A DNA stretch of 64,000 nucleotides from Neurospora tetrasperma FGSC 2508 (GCF_000213175.1 NW_009799100.1:4467099-4531098); one strand, 5' to 3'. Shown: positions 1-13,224, numbered from the stretch's first letter. Numbers and translations are program-made. Notes: a model not told the origin generated them from the sequence alone.

Positions 1-1604
1 AACGGCGCTGGCGGAGACAGTGTAGATGTGGTTGATGTACAAGCAGTGTACCCCGAGTATCTCTACCTATGTTTCACTTTCCTCCTCAGACATTTTGGGT
101 AATTTCCCCGACTGGATATTCTGTTAACACCGACGGGCCTGGTCTCAAACTTACATAGGTATTGGCCCTCGTCAATTCCGAACGTTAGCTCAGTCGTATT
201 TGCTGCAGTATGTTGTGTGCCTTTTGATCTATTTGCTTGGCGATGTTTTGGCAATTGGGGCTGTGGGGTTTTGATAGGATGTGTCGCTAAATTGGGTGTT
301 CGTGACGGAGAAGAAGGATGTGTCTGGACTTACGATCCTTCGAGTACTGTACAGGTAATCGGTAGACTGCGGTTGGTAAACAAGTATTTGTAAATACTTA
401 TCAAGTGCGAGATCTCACATGCCTCCAAGCGTTGTCCGACCTCTCGCATTATGCTGGACACCATTCAGAGCACGATTGTGTCTTGCTTATTGGGTCATTG
501 ATGACTGCTACAATCACTCATCCTTCTCGTCAGCTCTTTGATACCACTGCTTCCTGTTGGATTTGCAAAGACTGTTCACCATCATCACAATGTCCTCTTT
601 CAACATCTAACGGCCACCTAATTTACCTTTCCAACCTCTTCTCCGCGGAGTCGGACAGAAGGAGTGTCTCTGAGCGTGTATTCGGTATCCACTTCAATCA
701 GTCAGCGATGCATCCGTACCACTCCAATCCTGATCAGAGGTCCCTGTCACCCGCGAGGTGGCATCGTGAGGTGGAACACAGGCCAAACAGTAGCCGCCTA
801 GTAGCGAGCAAGACATTTACAAAAGTCTCGGGCGCCATTGAAGTGGACTCGGGGAAAATGATTAGTACGAAATGGAAAAAGAAGCCCGAGAGAAGGTTCG
901 AAACAGGATGCCGTAAGGTAGCATCGAGACACAGGGCGGGAAAAGTGGGAGGAGGAGGGAGGGAGGGGAGCTGCCGTGTAAACTGGGCGGCACCGGCGCG
1001 GCAATGTAACCCTTCAGGTGGTATTGGCGTCTTGCGCTATCTCGAGTTTCATGATGTGAGGTCTTTTTGGTATCACTCCGGGATGCGTGGGGATGGTGGG
1101 CGCGAAGATTTGGGGTTGTCATTTCCCTTCACTGTTTCCATCGGGACTCGAGGACGTCGAGCGAGTTTGTGCCTCCTTCGGTATCAGTCAGGGGAGTATA
1201 TGAGCAGGTCATCCTTTGCATTGATACTAGTTTATGCGTTCGGAGCATAACTTGGAAGGAGTTCCCTGATACTCGTACATACAGTCTTCTCTCTCTGTGT
1301 GTGTGCCGTGCTACATCCGTGTTACACATATTAGGCACACGTGATTGCAATAGGTAGAGCATCTCGCAAAGGGACCGCGCAGGATTTGGAATGCTCTCAG
1401 CCGGTGTCTGACCTAGTGAAAAGGAACACCAGTCAGGACCTTAAAACGCCACAGCCGAGTGAGGCTCGTTACATGTTAACTGCACCCCCGCGGCACGTTT
1501 CGACAAACTGTAGACATATGAGGAAACATGTTTCGATTGAATCTTGTATCAAAAATTGGTTTTGTTTATGGTGTTTCAGTGCCCATTCTTCCTTTGATTT
1601 CGCA
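1..1604. other. Intergenic DNA, no supported gene
   Basis: No reading frame here resembles a known protein. The longest one (405-1250, plus strand) opens with GTG, has no recognisable domain and has an irregular composition. The right end holds the 3' flank of the minus-strand ankyrin gene. I see no tRNA, repeat array or transposon. Confidence 0.5.
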
Positions 1605-2748
1605 TCATACATCCACCGTAACTCCACCACCATGGTTTCCTAGGCTATCGCCAAAGGAAGAAGCCTTGGCCAGCTTCAGATCGGCTCCATGCATCAGACA
1701 TAACCGAACACCAGACTCGCTATTGTTGCTGACGGCCATGGAGAGGGCAGTCCGGTGACTGTTGTCCTCCACGTTAACGTCGACACCTCTCTGAAGCAGT
1801 AGCATGATGACATCCTCCTGAGAATTCTCAATGGCTACATGAAGCGCTGTCATGCCGTTGCTGTTGCGCTCGTTGACGTCGACATTATGATCAAGCAGCA
1901 TGAGGATGATGCCACAGTTGCCATTCTTGGCTGCTGTGTGTAGTAACGGCTCCCATGGTTCGCCATCACTGGAGGTCCAGGTGCATGAGCTGGTGGACTG
2001 GGCTGGCTTATGCACATTCCATTTTGTCGCCACCTGATCTTGGAGCTGAGTGTCTGTGTTTTCTCCAAGGGGGGCGTCGTTAGAAAGACCGTGATGTGAA
2101 GTGCTGGAAATCGAGCCGTTGATGTCCAAAGGAGCGCCAGAGAACATGCCGTCGCAGAAAAGTTGATTTGGTTGCATGGAAAATGGATAGCCCTCTTGAT
2201 CCCGGAGTGGAAAGTAGGTTGTCTTGTTGGGTGCCTCCCCACCATAGACCGAACCGTCAGGTGATACAGATGATGAAGCTGAGCTGTTGGGAGGAGACAT
2301 GGGAGCGACGATATCGGCTGGGGGGTTGCTCGGGCAAAAATTATCGCTGCCGAAGAGCTGGCTGTCCCACGCACCGATCTGATATTCGATAGTTGGTTGC
2401 CATCCTTGCTGTGGAACATCGGTCGGACTGGTGGGCACAGATGGTCCCAGGTATGGTACTTCGTAGTTGCCGGCATATTGTGGATGGAGGTTGAAGTACT
2501 CGTGCCAGATGCCCTCTGCTTGTAAGCTGGCAGCCCTAGCCTCCATTGCCTTCTTTTCTGTAAAGATTTGTTAGCTTTCATGCTTCGCCTGGTAGTCTTG
2601 ATCAACGAGGCAAGTACGTACGCCGAAACCTGCGCTGGGCAATGCGGTTTTGGAGCTTTCTCCTGTCGTTTACCGCCGGCTTCGGGGACGGTGTCTTTTC
2701 GACGGTGGAGGTTGTCTCTGTTGTCATCTTGTCGGTTGATTGTTCCAT
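1605..2748 (-). CDS. bZIP-like basic region plus ankyrin repeat protein, probable transcription regulator
   Basis: Two exons: 2748-2622 and 2557-1605, joined over a 64-nt intron (2558-2621, GTACGT...ACAG). The product is 359 aa. The intron falls inside the DNA-binding motif. Spliced residues 29-45 read RRKLQNRIAQRRFRQKK, the fungal bZIP basic-region signature (N-x2-A-Q-x2-F-R). Residues about 245-338 form roughly three ankyrin repeats (motifs such as LLHTAAKNGN, MTALHVAIEN, RTALSMAVSN). The stretch between is Pro/Ser-rich and looks disordered. A full leucine zipper is not visible after the basic region. Fungal proteins joining a short bZIP-like basic region to C-terminal ankyrins are a known architecture. 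A nuclear, sequence-specific regulator is therefore likely, but the target genes are unknown. The first ATG of the open exon was chosen as start; an in-frame Met follows at residue 8. Confidence 0.85.
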
Positions 2749-5217
2749 GTTGTGCTTTTTGCTGAGAAGAAGACTTTGATAGCCGGCACAAGTAATGTGA
2801 AGTAGGTCAGAGTAGGGTGTAGATTGCGGAAAGTGCCTTGAATGTCGACGAAGAGATCATCAGTGATGAGGGCGGTTCTCTGGTTGATATATATTCTGAT
2901 CCAGCCCCCGCGTGTATATCACAGTGAGGGATGTCACGGTGCTTTACTTGAGTCTTGATGGACGGGGTTGATACTGTGTAAGACTTAAGCCCCCGCATCC
3001 TCATTCTCACGGGGGTGATCAGCTAGGACGTGATAAACATTGACTGGGTTGATAGCAGAGAGTCCGATGCGACGTCAAACACCGACTAGGGTGGCATTCG
3101 CATTGCGTTAGAGGTAGTGTAGGTCTGGGTATAGAGCAGCACGTAGATGCAGATACCTGGACTATGGAACTCGTATGGAGCATCTGATTGTGGTATAGTA
3201 TACGGGAGGACCCTAGACCGAAGCCATGCTGGCATTTTCTCTCGGCGAGGATCGGCGACACCGGTCACGCCAGAGTCAAAAGGGTTTAGTTGCAGCCTCG
3301 GTAGGTGAGAGGGAATCCTAATGAGCCTCAGAGAGGACCGGCGACAAGGGTGGTGATGGGGGTTGCAAAATGGGGGTTGCAGAAGTGGTGGCATTGAAAG
3401 TGGATGGACGGGCAGTGTTCGACCTGAGTGGACAAGGAGAGGAAGAAAGCTCAATGGGGCACATCGGGGAAAGGCAAGAACGGCAACTCTAGGCTCCTCT
3501 TTGACTCGCCCGGACCAAGCTTCATCGCCAAGTTCGTGCGTTGCACGGCATCACGCTTAAATCTTGATCTTCGACAGACTGTGGAGAGGTTGAATCTGTA
3601 CCCAACTTTGGACAGTACGACGCGCTGAGGGACGGTGAACTGGGGCTGTTCAAGTGTTGCTCATACTTGCCGAATCATACTACTCTCCACCGCCTGGTCA
3701 TTCATGATGCATGTTTCAACGCCGAGAGTAAGCTTATAGGTGAAGGTACCTCTAGGTAGTATCAGATTGGTGTTCTATGCGGGACCAGCTTCGACAGCTT
3801 GTTTCCATGCAGTCCAGGTGCCAACATTGATTGTTTGTATGCAGTGGCGGTTACATTGTAGTGCTTTGAAGGCAGGAGTCTTGCAGAGTACATACTGATG
3901 CAGACCAAGTGGGATTCCACTTTGCAGGCAGCTGAGGTGGACAGGGCATCCTTGAGGCCTGCACGTGGCCTGGAAAGGCAAACAGATGCGTAGGCCCTAT
4001 GTCCCGTCACATCATCACGACGTTGAAGGCGTTTGAAATTGCAAAGATTTCCCAAATGCTGATGGGTGAAGCTGTTGTTGAGTTTCGCCGAGTTCAGCAC
4101 CCAAATAAAGCAAAGGAAGAGAAACCTGGAAGGGGAAAGACAAGCCGAAGAGAGACCTTGACAAATAGAGACTGGCTCCGTCGTGTGCTGTCCCCCAAAT
4201 TGCCCAATCAGGAGCGAGAAATGGCCTCTGATTGGTCGGTTTCCTGTAGGGCTATGCTTCCTTCGCGGTTCCTTCCAGGCACTGTCAACATGGGCGCGTC
4301 TTACACACGTCGGTATTTGTCAACCTGAGGCATGTTTTGACGATGCGTCTCTGTGCCGACAAATGCTCTTCTCAGCACTAACAAGTCGGCAATAATCCAC
4401 TATCAAGATGTTCCCGTCTTTAGTAGGAAAACAGAACCGCTGTCATCGACCGAAGTCGGGTCCAGGGTACACTACACTAGAGCATTCGGTAACAACCGAA
4501 GGCGGCAAGTGGGGGGCACCGTGCGCTATACGGATCTGCGATAAGCTGAGTCGTCAAAGCCAAACTGCAGTGAATTGAAGCACCTGCCAAACTTCATATT
4601 TCAAACTACCTAGGTAACTACCTCTAGTACATCCAACCCTTCCGCGCCTTCCCCCGTCCAACAGCTTCAAGTTACCCACCCAATCTCAACTTTTCCACTT
4701 CAGTTACGTACCTCCAAGTGGCTTCCCTCCATTTTCAATCTCGGACAGCCAATTCATCTCCCCTGTCGCCATTGCCCTGATCTGCGATCGATCTCGCCGC
4801 CGGCCATCATTGCTAGGAGCGTTCACACTCCGGCTTTTACCAACTACACCAAATATCTCGTACCTTCCCCTCGCTAACTCTCTTTGGAAATCACCAGGGA
4901 CTCGATACCCGAAAGAGATCTTCGAGCTATGGATCCTTGATCCCACAATTTGTCATGGTGTGGATGGATCATGTTCCTACGCTTCCCTTTCCCTTGCACA
5001 CCGTGACTGATATCCGTCCATGGTATTCTCCTTTGGCCATCAATCCTCTCCATGCCAGACGTTTCCCCATTGTTTTGTCGTCGCAATACATGGCTGGGAT
5101 TGATGGGTCACTGGCTAGTATGCATAGTTCTTGACGATGTTTCCCTTCTCAAAATCATCATGGCTCGCCATCTTGCCAACATCCTGCGCAAATGACACCT
5201 TGACGTTTCTTTTTCTT

Positions 5218-5249
<32 letters not shown>

Positions 5250-8082
5250 GATCCAAAACATTCCACCATTATCCCGAGTACCCCGCAAACTATGGAAGAA
5301 AAGGAATCCATTTCATTTTTCTGTCGTCTTTGACATGGCCTTGCTCCACCAGCTTATCCTGGTCGAACCGGGCCCTGCGGGAGCTGGCGTCTCGATCTCG
5401 ATGGTACGCACTCACGACTCCCTTTCCATCCTCAATACTAAACCGAAAGAGCTTTAGTATCTTGAGCTTTACTCCACCCAGCGCTTCGCTTGCTTCCAAG
5501 CCAGTCAAGCACACTTCATGATTTCTCTGAACTGGCCCTTTTGTGGTTCAGTTAGCCCGCCAAGTCTTTGCGGCACCTATTGTGACTGTTGAAACCAGTT
5601 CAATGAGACCAAGGTACTTTTGTCAATATCAAGACTGGCCACGATACGGCAAGGGGTAGCACTGCATGTACCATCATGGTATATCAGCTTACCCTGTCAG
5701 TGCTGGTACCTACATTCCAATGTTAACCCACGGGGGAAAATCGTGAGCTGAGAGTCGCTCTTTTCTCGCGTTCCGAGGTGACGGTTCGCTGGCACGACCG
5801 TTCTCGCTTCGGCTGTCCAATGAGTGGCTTGCTGGCAGCCAGCCAAGATGCGTTTATGCACATCATCGCGTTGATGACAGCCTCGGCCCTTTTTTTTTTG
5901 ATGCACCAGCAAACTGAGACTAGAGAGATTGCATAGCTACCTGCCACAGATCTCGACTGAGGGCATTCCGACCAGATCTGAACAGTATAGAGCAAGGCAC
6001 TCCAGAACAATTGGCATGTGTGCCGGCGCTATCCACGCAAGATGGCATCCGTCTCATTAGCTGCCGTCACTCGTGTCCATATATACATAGCACGCAAGTG
6101 AAGTGACCAACGACTGAAAAGTTAAAGTATCCACAGTGTCCTTCGGCAACACCGATGCTTTGAGAGTTACATCTTCGCTTTTCCCATCTTCAGGCTATTA
6201 TGCAGCAAGCAAAAAAGACAGGACTCAAGCATCATTTTCAAGATACTCCCTTTTACCCTTGCCTTTTCACTCTTCATTTGCGATTATTGCTACTGGAAAA
6301 AAATCATACATAGTTCCCTCTTGCTTTTGCGTGCTTTCATTCTTGTGGTAACCTACTAAAACACGACAGAGTTGCATGCACGAAAACGTCGACAAGAGTC
6401 TGACAATTTGTTAGGCTCAACCGCATATTAGAAAAGTTGTCAGACTACTTATATGTATCAGAGAACCACATAAGTTTTCATCACAATCAGGGATGGAAGG
6501 GATGGGTATAAGTGCAGATTCGGTAATATTGTTGTATTGTCCTATTTCCAAATTTCCATTACCACTCTCGCATTATTGTCCAATGGTGGTGGCCTGTCTG
6601 CTACTTTCCACCCAACCGTTGATGTCTTTCGTCATTCCAGTGACCGATTTCGTGGCGTATTCGAAGTTTCTTCATCCTACTGTGAACATTGGTTTGATCA
6701 TATTGGGAAAGGATGTGCCTTTCATGCAAAAATTATGTGTGAAGGGTCCCAAAGACCTTTGTACCTTGGACTCGTCAATGAGCATCTCAAAGTTGCCAAT
6801 GTTACATCGGAGTTAAAATCATCAAAGCACATGCTGTACGCAAACGGTCTCTTCAGCTGTTCGTTTTGCTTTGACACCAAATAATGTTAAAGTCACTACT
6901 TACTGTACGTGAGATCAGCTGAAGCTCGTTATAAGGGAATCTGATAACGAGATGAGCAAGTGATGTAACCGAGGCCGTAACGTTTCACTCATGCTCTTGA
7001 GCTCACTGTTATGGTAGATCGCGTATCCGTGGAGGAGGCTGGTCTGGTTAAGCTACCAAGAAACCATAACCTTCCAGAACCCCTTTCGAAGAAGTCTATA
7101 TATACCCGATTCGGCATTCGTCCATCAGTAGTTGAAGGCCAACTCAACCGTATGCGCTTAGATCCGAGTATAGGTGTTTGCCAGGGGCCAATAGACCCTA
7201 TTGATACATGCACAGTAGCGTCAACCAAAGATCCCTCCGTTGCATGATTGTTTGGCATTTACTCGTACAAAGTCACCTACACTACATCCCACATTCCACA
7301 TCCCACATATCTGTACTGATACGATCCCAGAAAGCCCAAAGAACAAGAAAAGTGGGCAAACGAATCTTGGGGATACTACCTACCACCACAACGTACCGTT
7401 CGACTGCACCTACAATGCTACCCAAGACCTCAGCTTGATCTTTTGCACTGTTCCTTTCCCAAAATGGATGGCTGGCCCCAATGCGTGGTACCTTTTCGTT
7501 GCACTCATGATACCTACTGGTAAAACAAAAGTGTCGTGCATTTTGGAGTGTTGCTTCGCTACTTTTGGGGGTAACATAAACATGAACCGTTCCTTTGGTT
7601 CCCCACAACGTACTGGGATAAAGGCTTTGTTGAGTTGCGGTACTGAGGTAGACTGACTGGTTGGAGGTCTGGAGAGGGGCTGTGGAGTTTCCTGAAAAAA
7701 CGTAGTGGGCATATTGGGATTAGGGAGGGTGTTATATTGACTACTGCAGAAGAGTCAAATTTGAAAATTCAGCCAAAATAAACGTTGGGGTCAATGGCAA
7801 AGGTCTTCCCTTACACGTGTATCACAGTCTATGTGCTACTATTGTTGTTGTCTGCGCAGAGTCAAAAAATATGTTGTGGCCTGTCAGCAAAGACCTCATC
7901 CGTGATTTTTCATCAGGTAGAGGAATGTTCAGTAAAGTTCACTCCTGTTGACAACAAGTCTATGAACCCAATTAACTCCCGCTTCGCTAACCAGTAAACC
8001 TTCTCTCCCTTCCTCTCGTACTCCCAACTCCCAAGCTTGCTCGCTCAATATTTATAAGTGTCAGCCATCTCATGGATCACGC
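2749..8082. other. 5.3-kb intergenic region, no supported gene
   Basis: Both strands carry only short, unrelated frames of about 60-120 codons with no family motif. The stretch includes the promoter of the basic-region/ankyrin gene, a T-rich tract at 5206-5250 and TACCTCTAGGTA-type palindromes near 3750 and 4606. A weak minus-strand frame at 5290-5514 contains a possible GTGAGT donor but matches nothing I recognise. Non-coding transcripts cannot be excluded. Confidence 0.45.
5206..5250. repeat. Poly-T/pyrimidine tract
   Basis: About 45 nt of almost uninterrupted T with a few C. It is a simple low-complexity tract in non-coding DNA, prone to length error in assembly. Confidence 0.9.
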
Positions 8083-8833
8083 TCACATCCAGTACCCATC
8101 CCTCCACAACTCCTTGCTATACCCCTCCGTCAACCTCTCATCCAACCCAAAAGCCTCCTGCCACCCTACAAACCCACGATCCAGCACAAACACCTTTTGG
8201 TCGACGGGCTTCTTTTTCTCCTCCTCCTCCCTCTGCTTCTTCTTCACCTCTCCCTCACCATCAGCCCCAACAGCCTCCTCAACAGTAGCAGCAAGCTTAG
8301 TCTCCACCTCCTTCGGCATCAGACGATCCCTCTCGCGAATGTAGCGCAAGGCAGCGCTGGGTCCGCGCTGCTGCGAGAGCGCGCAGTGGAAGACGACCGT
8401 CTCCTTGTCTTGGAGCTGGCGGACAAGGGTAGGAAGCATGGCGTCGAGCTTGTGCGAGGGAACGTTTTGGGAACCCTTGATGTGGCCGCCTATGTAGTCT
8501 GTAAATGGTTGTTAGTACGGGGGGATGACGCATGATGATATACTCCATGTCCTTTTTTTTGGATTGTGCGAGTAAGGTGGGTGTATCTTGGTATGGAGTA
8601 GGACAGGTGTAGATGATGATGCTGCGGAGACAAGGTGGAGGAGGTTCATTGCGGAGGACAAGACCGGGAGCGGGAACTAGCTACGCACCGTCATCCCGCA
8701 CGTCAATGATGGCCAAAGTGGAGCGACTGTTCTCCGTGCCGGCCGCCGCTGCTGCCGTCGAGGCCTGTTCGGCCAGGATCAGCTTGGACAGGGACGTGGC
8801 AGACAGCCGCTGGAGGGATCCGATAGTGGTCAT
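8083..8833 (-). CDS. Rhodanese-fold Cdc25-like phosphatase (Ych1/Ibp1/Acr2 type)
   Basis: Two exons, 8833-8689 and 8498-8083, with a 190-nt intron (8499-8688). The product is 186 aa. The join restores the rhodanese motif DVRDDDYIGGHIKGS across the splice site. The active-site loop HCALSQQRGPSAA gives the C-x5-R signature of Cdc25/Ych1/Acr2 enzymes, so phosphatase or arsenate-reductase-like catalysis through a cysteine intermediate is expected. The C-terminus carries the family's VFVLDRGFVGWQ segment. A Lys/Glu-rich insert (KKKQREEEEKKK) lies just before it and looks like a flexible lineage-specific loop. The small size argues against a true mitotic Cdc25, which has a long regulatory N-terminus. 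The alternative is arsenate reductase; sequence alone does not separate the two. Confidence 0.88.
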
Positions 8834-10081
8834 TTTCTGGCGGCGGTCTATTGGGATGTTGATCTAGGAGGGAGGGGAGCACTTGGGGGGGATCGGAAGA
8901 GCAAAGAGGACGCGAAATGAATTGAGTGAAGAATATTTCCTCTCGATATGTCGATAGGTATCTTTCTTCTTCCAGTTTCCGTCTCTTCGAATGGTTTCTT
9001 GAGCCGCTATCAGCGCCTATCAAGCTGGTGACAAGTGTCAATCCTTCCACTGTCAGGTCCCATTTCTTCAGCGGGCAACGTTCCAGACCGCGGACATTCT
9101 ACAGTGAGCTGTACCGTATGGAACGGTCTGGACCCTCTTGCGCTTTAGGCAGGCAGGGCAGCTGCCCGCAGCTGCTAGGAAAGTTCCAGACAGATGTCAC
9201 GGGCGCTTTCACAATGGAGAATCCTTGGCGGCAATCTTGGAACATTCAACCTTATTTGCACCTCAACCGACCTGTGAGGTATACTACCTGCACTTGTTGG
9301 GTTGGATTAGACGCTGTATTCCGATCCGTATAACGACAATCCTTAATCTGCGGTCCATCCTCCTGAAAAACGTAGGCTCAAGCGTTGAAGATCGTATGGG
9401 ATATTGCCACCATCATCGAAGTCGGCTGTTTCGAGTCAAGTCATGCCATCCAATTCTCGAGTCATTTCGGCATACTGATACAGGTTGATCCTTCAAAAGA
9501 TCGAGTTAAGGTGGCGCCGACGGAGGATCTTTACGTTTCCTACGCCTACTTCCGCGTAAGCTGCTGGTGCGATCTTGTTCGTGAAGAACCTGGAATATAG
9601 GTACCTCGTCAGCTTTGACTCGGGGATTCAGAACTCACTTCTGTGTAAGATCTTGGGCAAATCCTTGAGGAGGGGAGGCAAGTCCGCAACGGACCCCCAG
9701 CTGCCGAGTGACAGTGGTCAAGAGATCCTTGTATCGCATCTTCCAGGCTGACCTGGTCTAGTCGTTTCCACCTTGTTTCTAGATCAAAACCTTTTGCCGA
9801 ATCAGAAACCCGGATGGCCCTCAGTCATCCGGATCCGTGCTCTTCTAGCTGCTTGACCCTCAACGTTTGCGCCTACAGGACCATGACATCCCATCCCGTT
9901 CTTCTGGCGTGTAAGTCATCATGGTCTGACTCGGGATAATCTTCTGGCGTTGGGTTCTTGCCCCGTATGGCCATCCCACCGTTCTTCCTCCCAGTGTTCA
10001 TCTCTAGTTGCTCTGTTTCAACTGCAAGACAACAGAACAATGAGTTCTCTGTCCTTCTCCCTCTGTCTGTCAAGATGAACC
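8834..10081. other. Intergenic region between divergent genes
   Basis: It lies between the minus-strand rhodanese gene and the plus-strand membrane-protein gene, so it must carry both promoters. Short frames at 8926-9333 and 9138-9488 overlap each other in different frames and match no family. No RNA gene or repeat is visible. Confidence 0.5.
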
Positions 10082-11783
10082 ATGAAAAATCGGGATCATC
10101 TCATATACGGCCTAATTTTTGGATTTATTGTCTGCTGCTCGGCAGCATTGACCACCCTTGACTATGTGGCAAGTGCAGAGTCTGCCGAGACTGGGCAGAA
10201 TCCTTTCTCGTCATGGCCACACCATCATCCACCCGTTGTTGCAAGGCATCCGGTCAGCGGCCATGAAGATCTTGGCTCACAGCCCGTGTTCGCGACCGTG
10301 ACCTCGGCGATCAGTGTTGCAGTGGCAGCAGAGGCAACCCATTCACCCTTCCCGACAACGACACCTACGGCTGTAGGACCCTGCCGGCGTAATAATTCCC
10401 TACTCGCAACAATAAGCTCCCTCAGCGGTGCCCTCCAAGAAGCCAACTCGAACGCGATATACTTCTCAAGCCTCCTGGCAACATCCATCATCGGGCTTCA
10501 GGAGTCGATCGATCATCTCACCTCGTCGGCTTCCAGCGCCTTAGCATCTGTTCAAGCCTCAGCCTCAATCGCAATAGCGTCGACCGAGGAATCGGCATCC
10601 AATGCTGTGATAGCTGCAGAACGTTCGGCCGCGAGCACCGTTAGCAGTATGAGTGAAAAGCTGGGCCAAGGAACGGTCACGGTCACAGCAACCGTTGTCT
10701 CGGTTACAACAGACCTCATAGGGCCGACCATCACGGCAGATCCAAATTCGACAATAGTGAGTGCTCCCTGACATTGAAACTTGTTGCCGTCTCGTTAACC
10801 TTTGCCAGGCTCCAAACAATCCGCAGGCTCTCAACAACCCCGACATCAAAGCTGTGCAGGGAGCCGCGTCATCGGTCAACCGTGCTGCTATAGCAGTTGT
10901 CGTCGCCATCATTGGCTCCTCTGTGCTTTCTCTCGCCGGCTTCTACCTCTTCGTGAGATACCGGAAGAGGAAGCAAAAACAAAAAGAAGAAGACCAGAAC
11001 GTAAGCGACGCGCTTGACCGTGCCATTGTCAGCTATATCGTCAACGACCAGGCCAGCCCGACCAAGAGTGGGGACCCATTTAGTCCGACGGGGCCACCAG
11101 GACCTATCCACTTGGAGACCATCCAAGAAGCACACACACCTTCTCCAACCCAGGGGCCACAACCACCTCCCGTCCGACGGCCCTCGCAAGCCTATCTCCC
11201 GTCACCAACACCCTGGACACCCCAGTTCGAACCATCGGCCGATATCTCCCAGGGAAAGATGGGACAGGCCGTTGGCAGAAAATATAGTACCTCTAGCGAC
11301 ATCCTCCTCCCATCGCCTGGCCCGCCGCCAACCATTCCCCTACCCACTCCCCCAACAACACAAGACATTAGGAGGAACATCTCAATACGGTACGCTCCTG
11401 AGTGCAGCAAAAGCGTCTACGGAGACATATTGGCTCGGCCCCTGGAAACCGTGCCTACCAACACGTCGGTGATGAGCGGTACGAGTGGTGGTGGACATCC
11501 ACTCGGCCATTCGAGGACTGCATCGGCGACTAGTGCGAGGAATAATAGCATTGATGAGAGAATGGCCAGTAACGCATCTGCTTCTGCACGCGGCAAGCAT
11601 GCGCGTGGACCATCGACGACGACTTCGAGGCGGAGAGCGGCGAGTACGGGGAGTGTGAGATCGCAGGGTCAGAGCATGGGGGACCAACAACAATGGCTAC
11701 AGAAGCAGCAGCAGCTGCAGCCGGGAAGAAGAGACGACAGTAGGGATCCGAGTTGGCCGTTGCCGAAGAACGGACTCATCTAA
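10082..11783 (+). CDS. Single-pass membrane protein with Ser/Thr/Ala-rich ectodomain, possible cell-wall sensor type
   Basis: Two exons, 10082-10756 and 10809-11783, with a 52-nt phase-0 intron (GTGAGT...GCCAG). The product is 549 aa. The N-terminus has a hydrophobic signal peptide (YGLIFGFIVCCSAAL). It is followed by a long Ser/Ala/Thr-rich extracellular part. A single transmembrane helix lies at about residues 251-274 (AVVVAIIGSSVLSLAGFYLF), then a basic stop-transfer cluster RYRKRKQKQK. The cytoplasmic tail of about 270 aa is Pro/Ser-rich and disordered, and ends in a Gln-rich stretch. This layout resembles Mid2/Wsc-type wall-stress sensors and other fungal mucin-like membrane proteins. 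I see no WSC cysteine domain, so the function is not assigned. Phosphorylation of the tail is plausible but unproven. Confidence 0.82.
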
Positions 11784-13224
11784 TTATACGGATAAATGAT
11801 ATCGTCGCTGCCCTGATTTGAAATGGGGATGTCGGCGGTTGGGAGCTCCTAGTTGGTCCTATTGGGTAACCTTCGGGGAAACTGGAGGTAAGATATAAAA
11901 GTTTCTGCGCGAGTTTCTCAGTAAAAGGTCTCATCAGGACCGCTTGAGCTCAACTTCCACAGCTCCTACTGTCATATCTTGAATGTCGATATCTACAGTC
12001 ATAGTACTATGTCGTCGCTGTCATTTGAAAAGAAAGCAGGTGATTGAGAAGGGTTAGGGTTGAATAAGACCACAACAAGCAGGTTTGAGCCACCGCAATG
12101 ACGTGGCTGGATGTGAGGGTGGGCAGTTGGCCCAAGCTTCCGTCCATTAAAAACCAAGTTCAGCTCACCACGGCAAGAATGACGCAGGCGGCAACCGACA
12201 GCCCTGAAGTTTGAGGGGGGAGCTACCAGCGGTGCCATCGCGAGATGCAAACCAACTGAACGGAATCTATCAGTCCAAAGAATATGTTCCATGACACGAC
12301 AGCAAGAGTACGAAGACTTCATTGATAAGAAGGATATACAGCATCTGTATAGTTCATCTCAACCCATGACCGTCGCAACAACCTCCAGGACGAAAGGCCA
12401 GCCCAGATTTGGGCATCGGGGTTGACGTCTTGCATGTGAAATCGGACCAGCCCGGATCCTGACCAGATTCTGGCGGGTTCTTGTAAAAGCGCGATGACGA
12501 CAAACGAACACAGCCCAGCTCTTCCGCCGAGACCGACGCCATATTGTTAGTGTAGAACAGCCTCTGGGTAGAAATTTCACAATAAAATCGCGTATCAATC
12601 GTGGAAAGACCTTTCCGGATTTTGTTTTGCTCATCTTTGTCCATTTCGGTCTTCATTATCCGTCGTCTTTTTCAGGTGTTCCGCCATCGTACCGCTCGTC
12701 AACAGTGATAAGTACGCCATCTCAACTTCCCCTTCTGAAGCTAGTGGTAAACAGGAGTCCTACAAACCGCAGTCGCAGCCAGCCCTACGAAACCTGGAAG
12801 TTGTTGTTTGCGCTATCATCTTGAACGCCTGTCTCGACGAGTTCAGGTTAACGTGCCACCAAAAAATATCCAGGCTACGTTAGTGCAATACCAGGTCCTG
12901 CAGGGGCAACAGCTAGCAAGGCGCACCGGCCACACTATCGAACCTGCGGCAGAAATTCCCCGACCTGGGTCGACGTGGACATTGAAGAAGCGGGAGCTGG
13001 AGCACAAGCACACGACCGCCCTATTTTTTCCCAGAGAACTCCACCATACGCACCGCTCACCACCTCAGCCACGCTCTCTCCCGCCGGCTGCTCTCAAAGT
13101 TATTTCAGCTTCAGCTCTCCAAACAACTTCACCCACCGGACCGAGCGATATAAAAATTACCGCGCCGGACACCGACTACATCAAACTTTAAGCAACCCGC
13201 TTCCAGTACAGCATTTCTATCACA
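11784..13224. other. Intergenic region with promoter of the Pom33-like gene
   Basis: No frame here looks like a protein. A TTAGGG-like doublet (about 12050-12062) is only two units long. The right end is a 5' leader with ATATAAAAA at about 13148-13156, some 70 nt before the ATG. Confidence 0.5.
13148..13156 (+). promoter_or_regulatory. Possible TATA-like element of the Pom33-family gene
   Basis: The sequence ATATAAAAA sits about 70 nt before the ATG at 13225. The match and position are suggestive only, because the transcription start is unknown and AT-rich words are common. Confidence 0.3.

Noticed and set aside
405-1250. 281-codon plus-strand frame near the left end
   Set aside because: It starts with GTG, overlaps several frames on both strands and has no domain, signal or family-like motif. 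Composition looks like translated non-coding DNA.
5290-5514. Minus-strand frame containing VKLKILKLFRFSIEDGK with a possible GTGAGT donor
   Set aside because: No partner exon, no recognised family and a competing plus-strand frame; too weak to call.
12050-12062. AGGGTTAGGGTT, telomere-like
   Set aside because: Only two units, well inside unique sequence between ordinary genes; within chance expectation.
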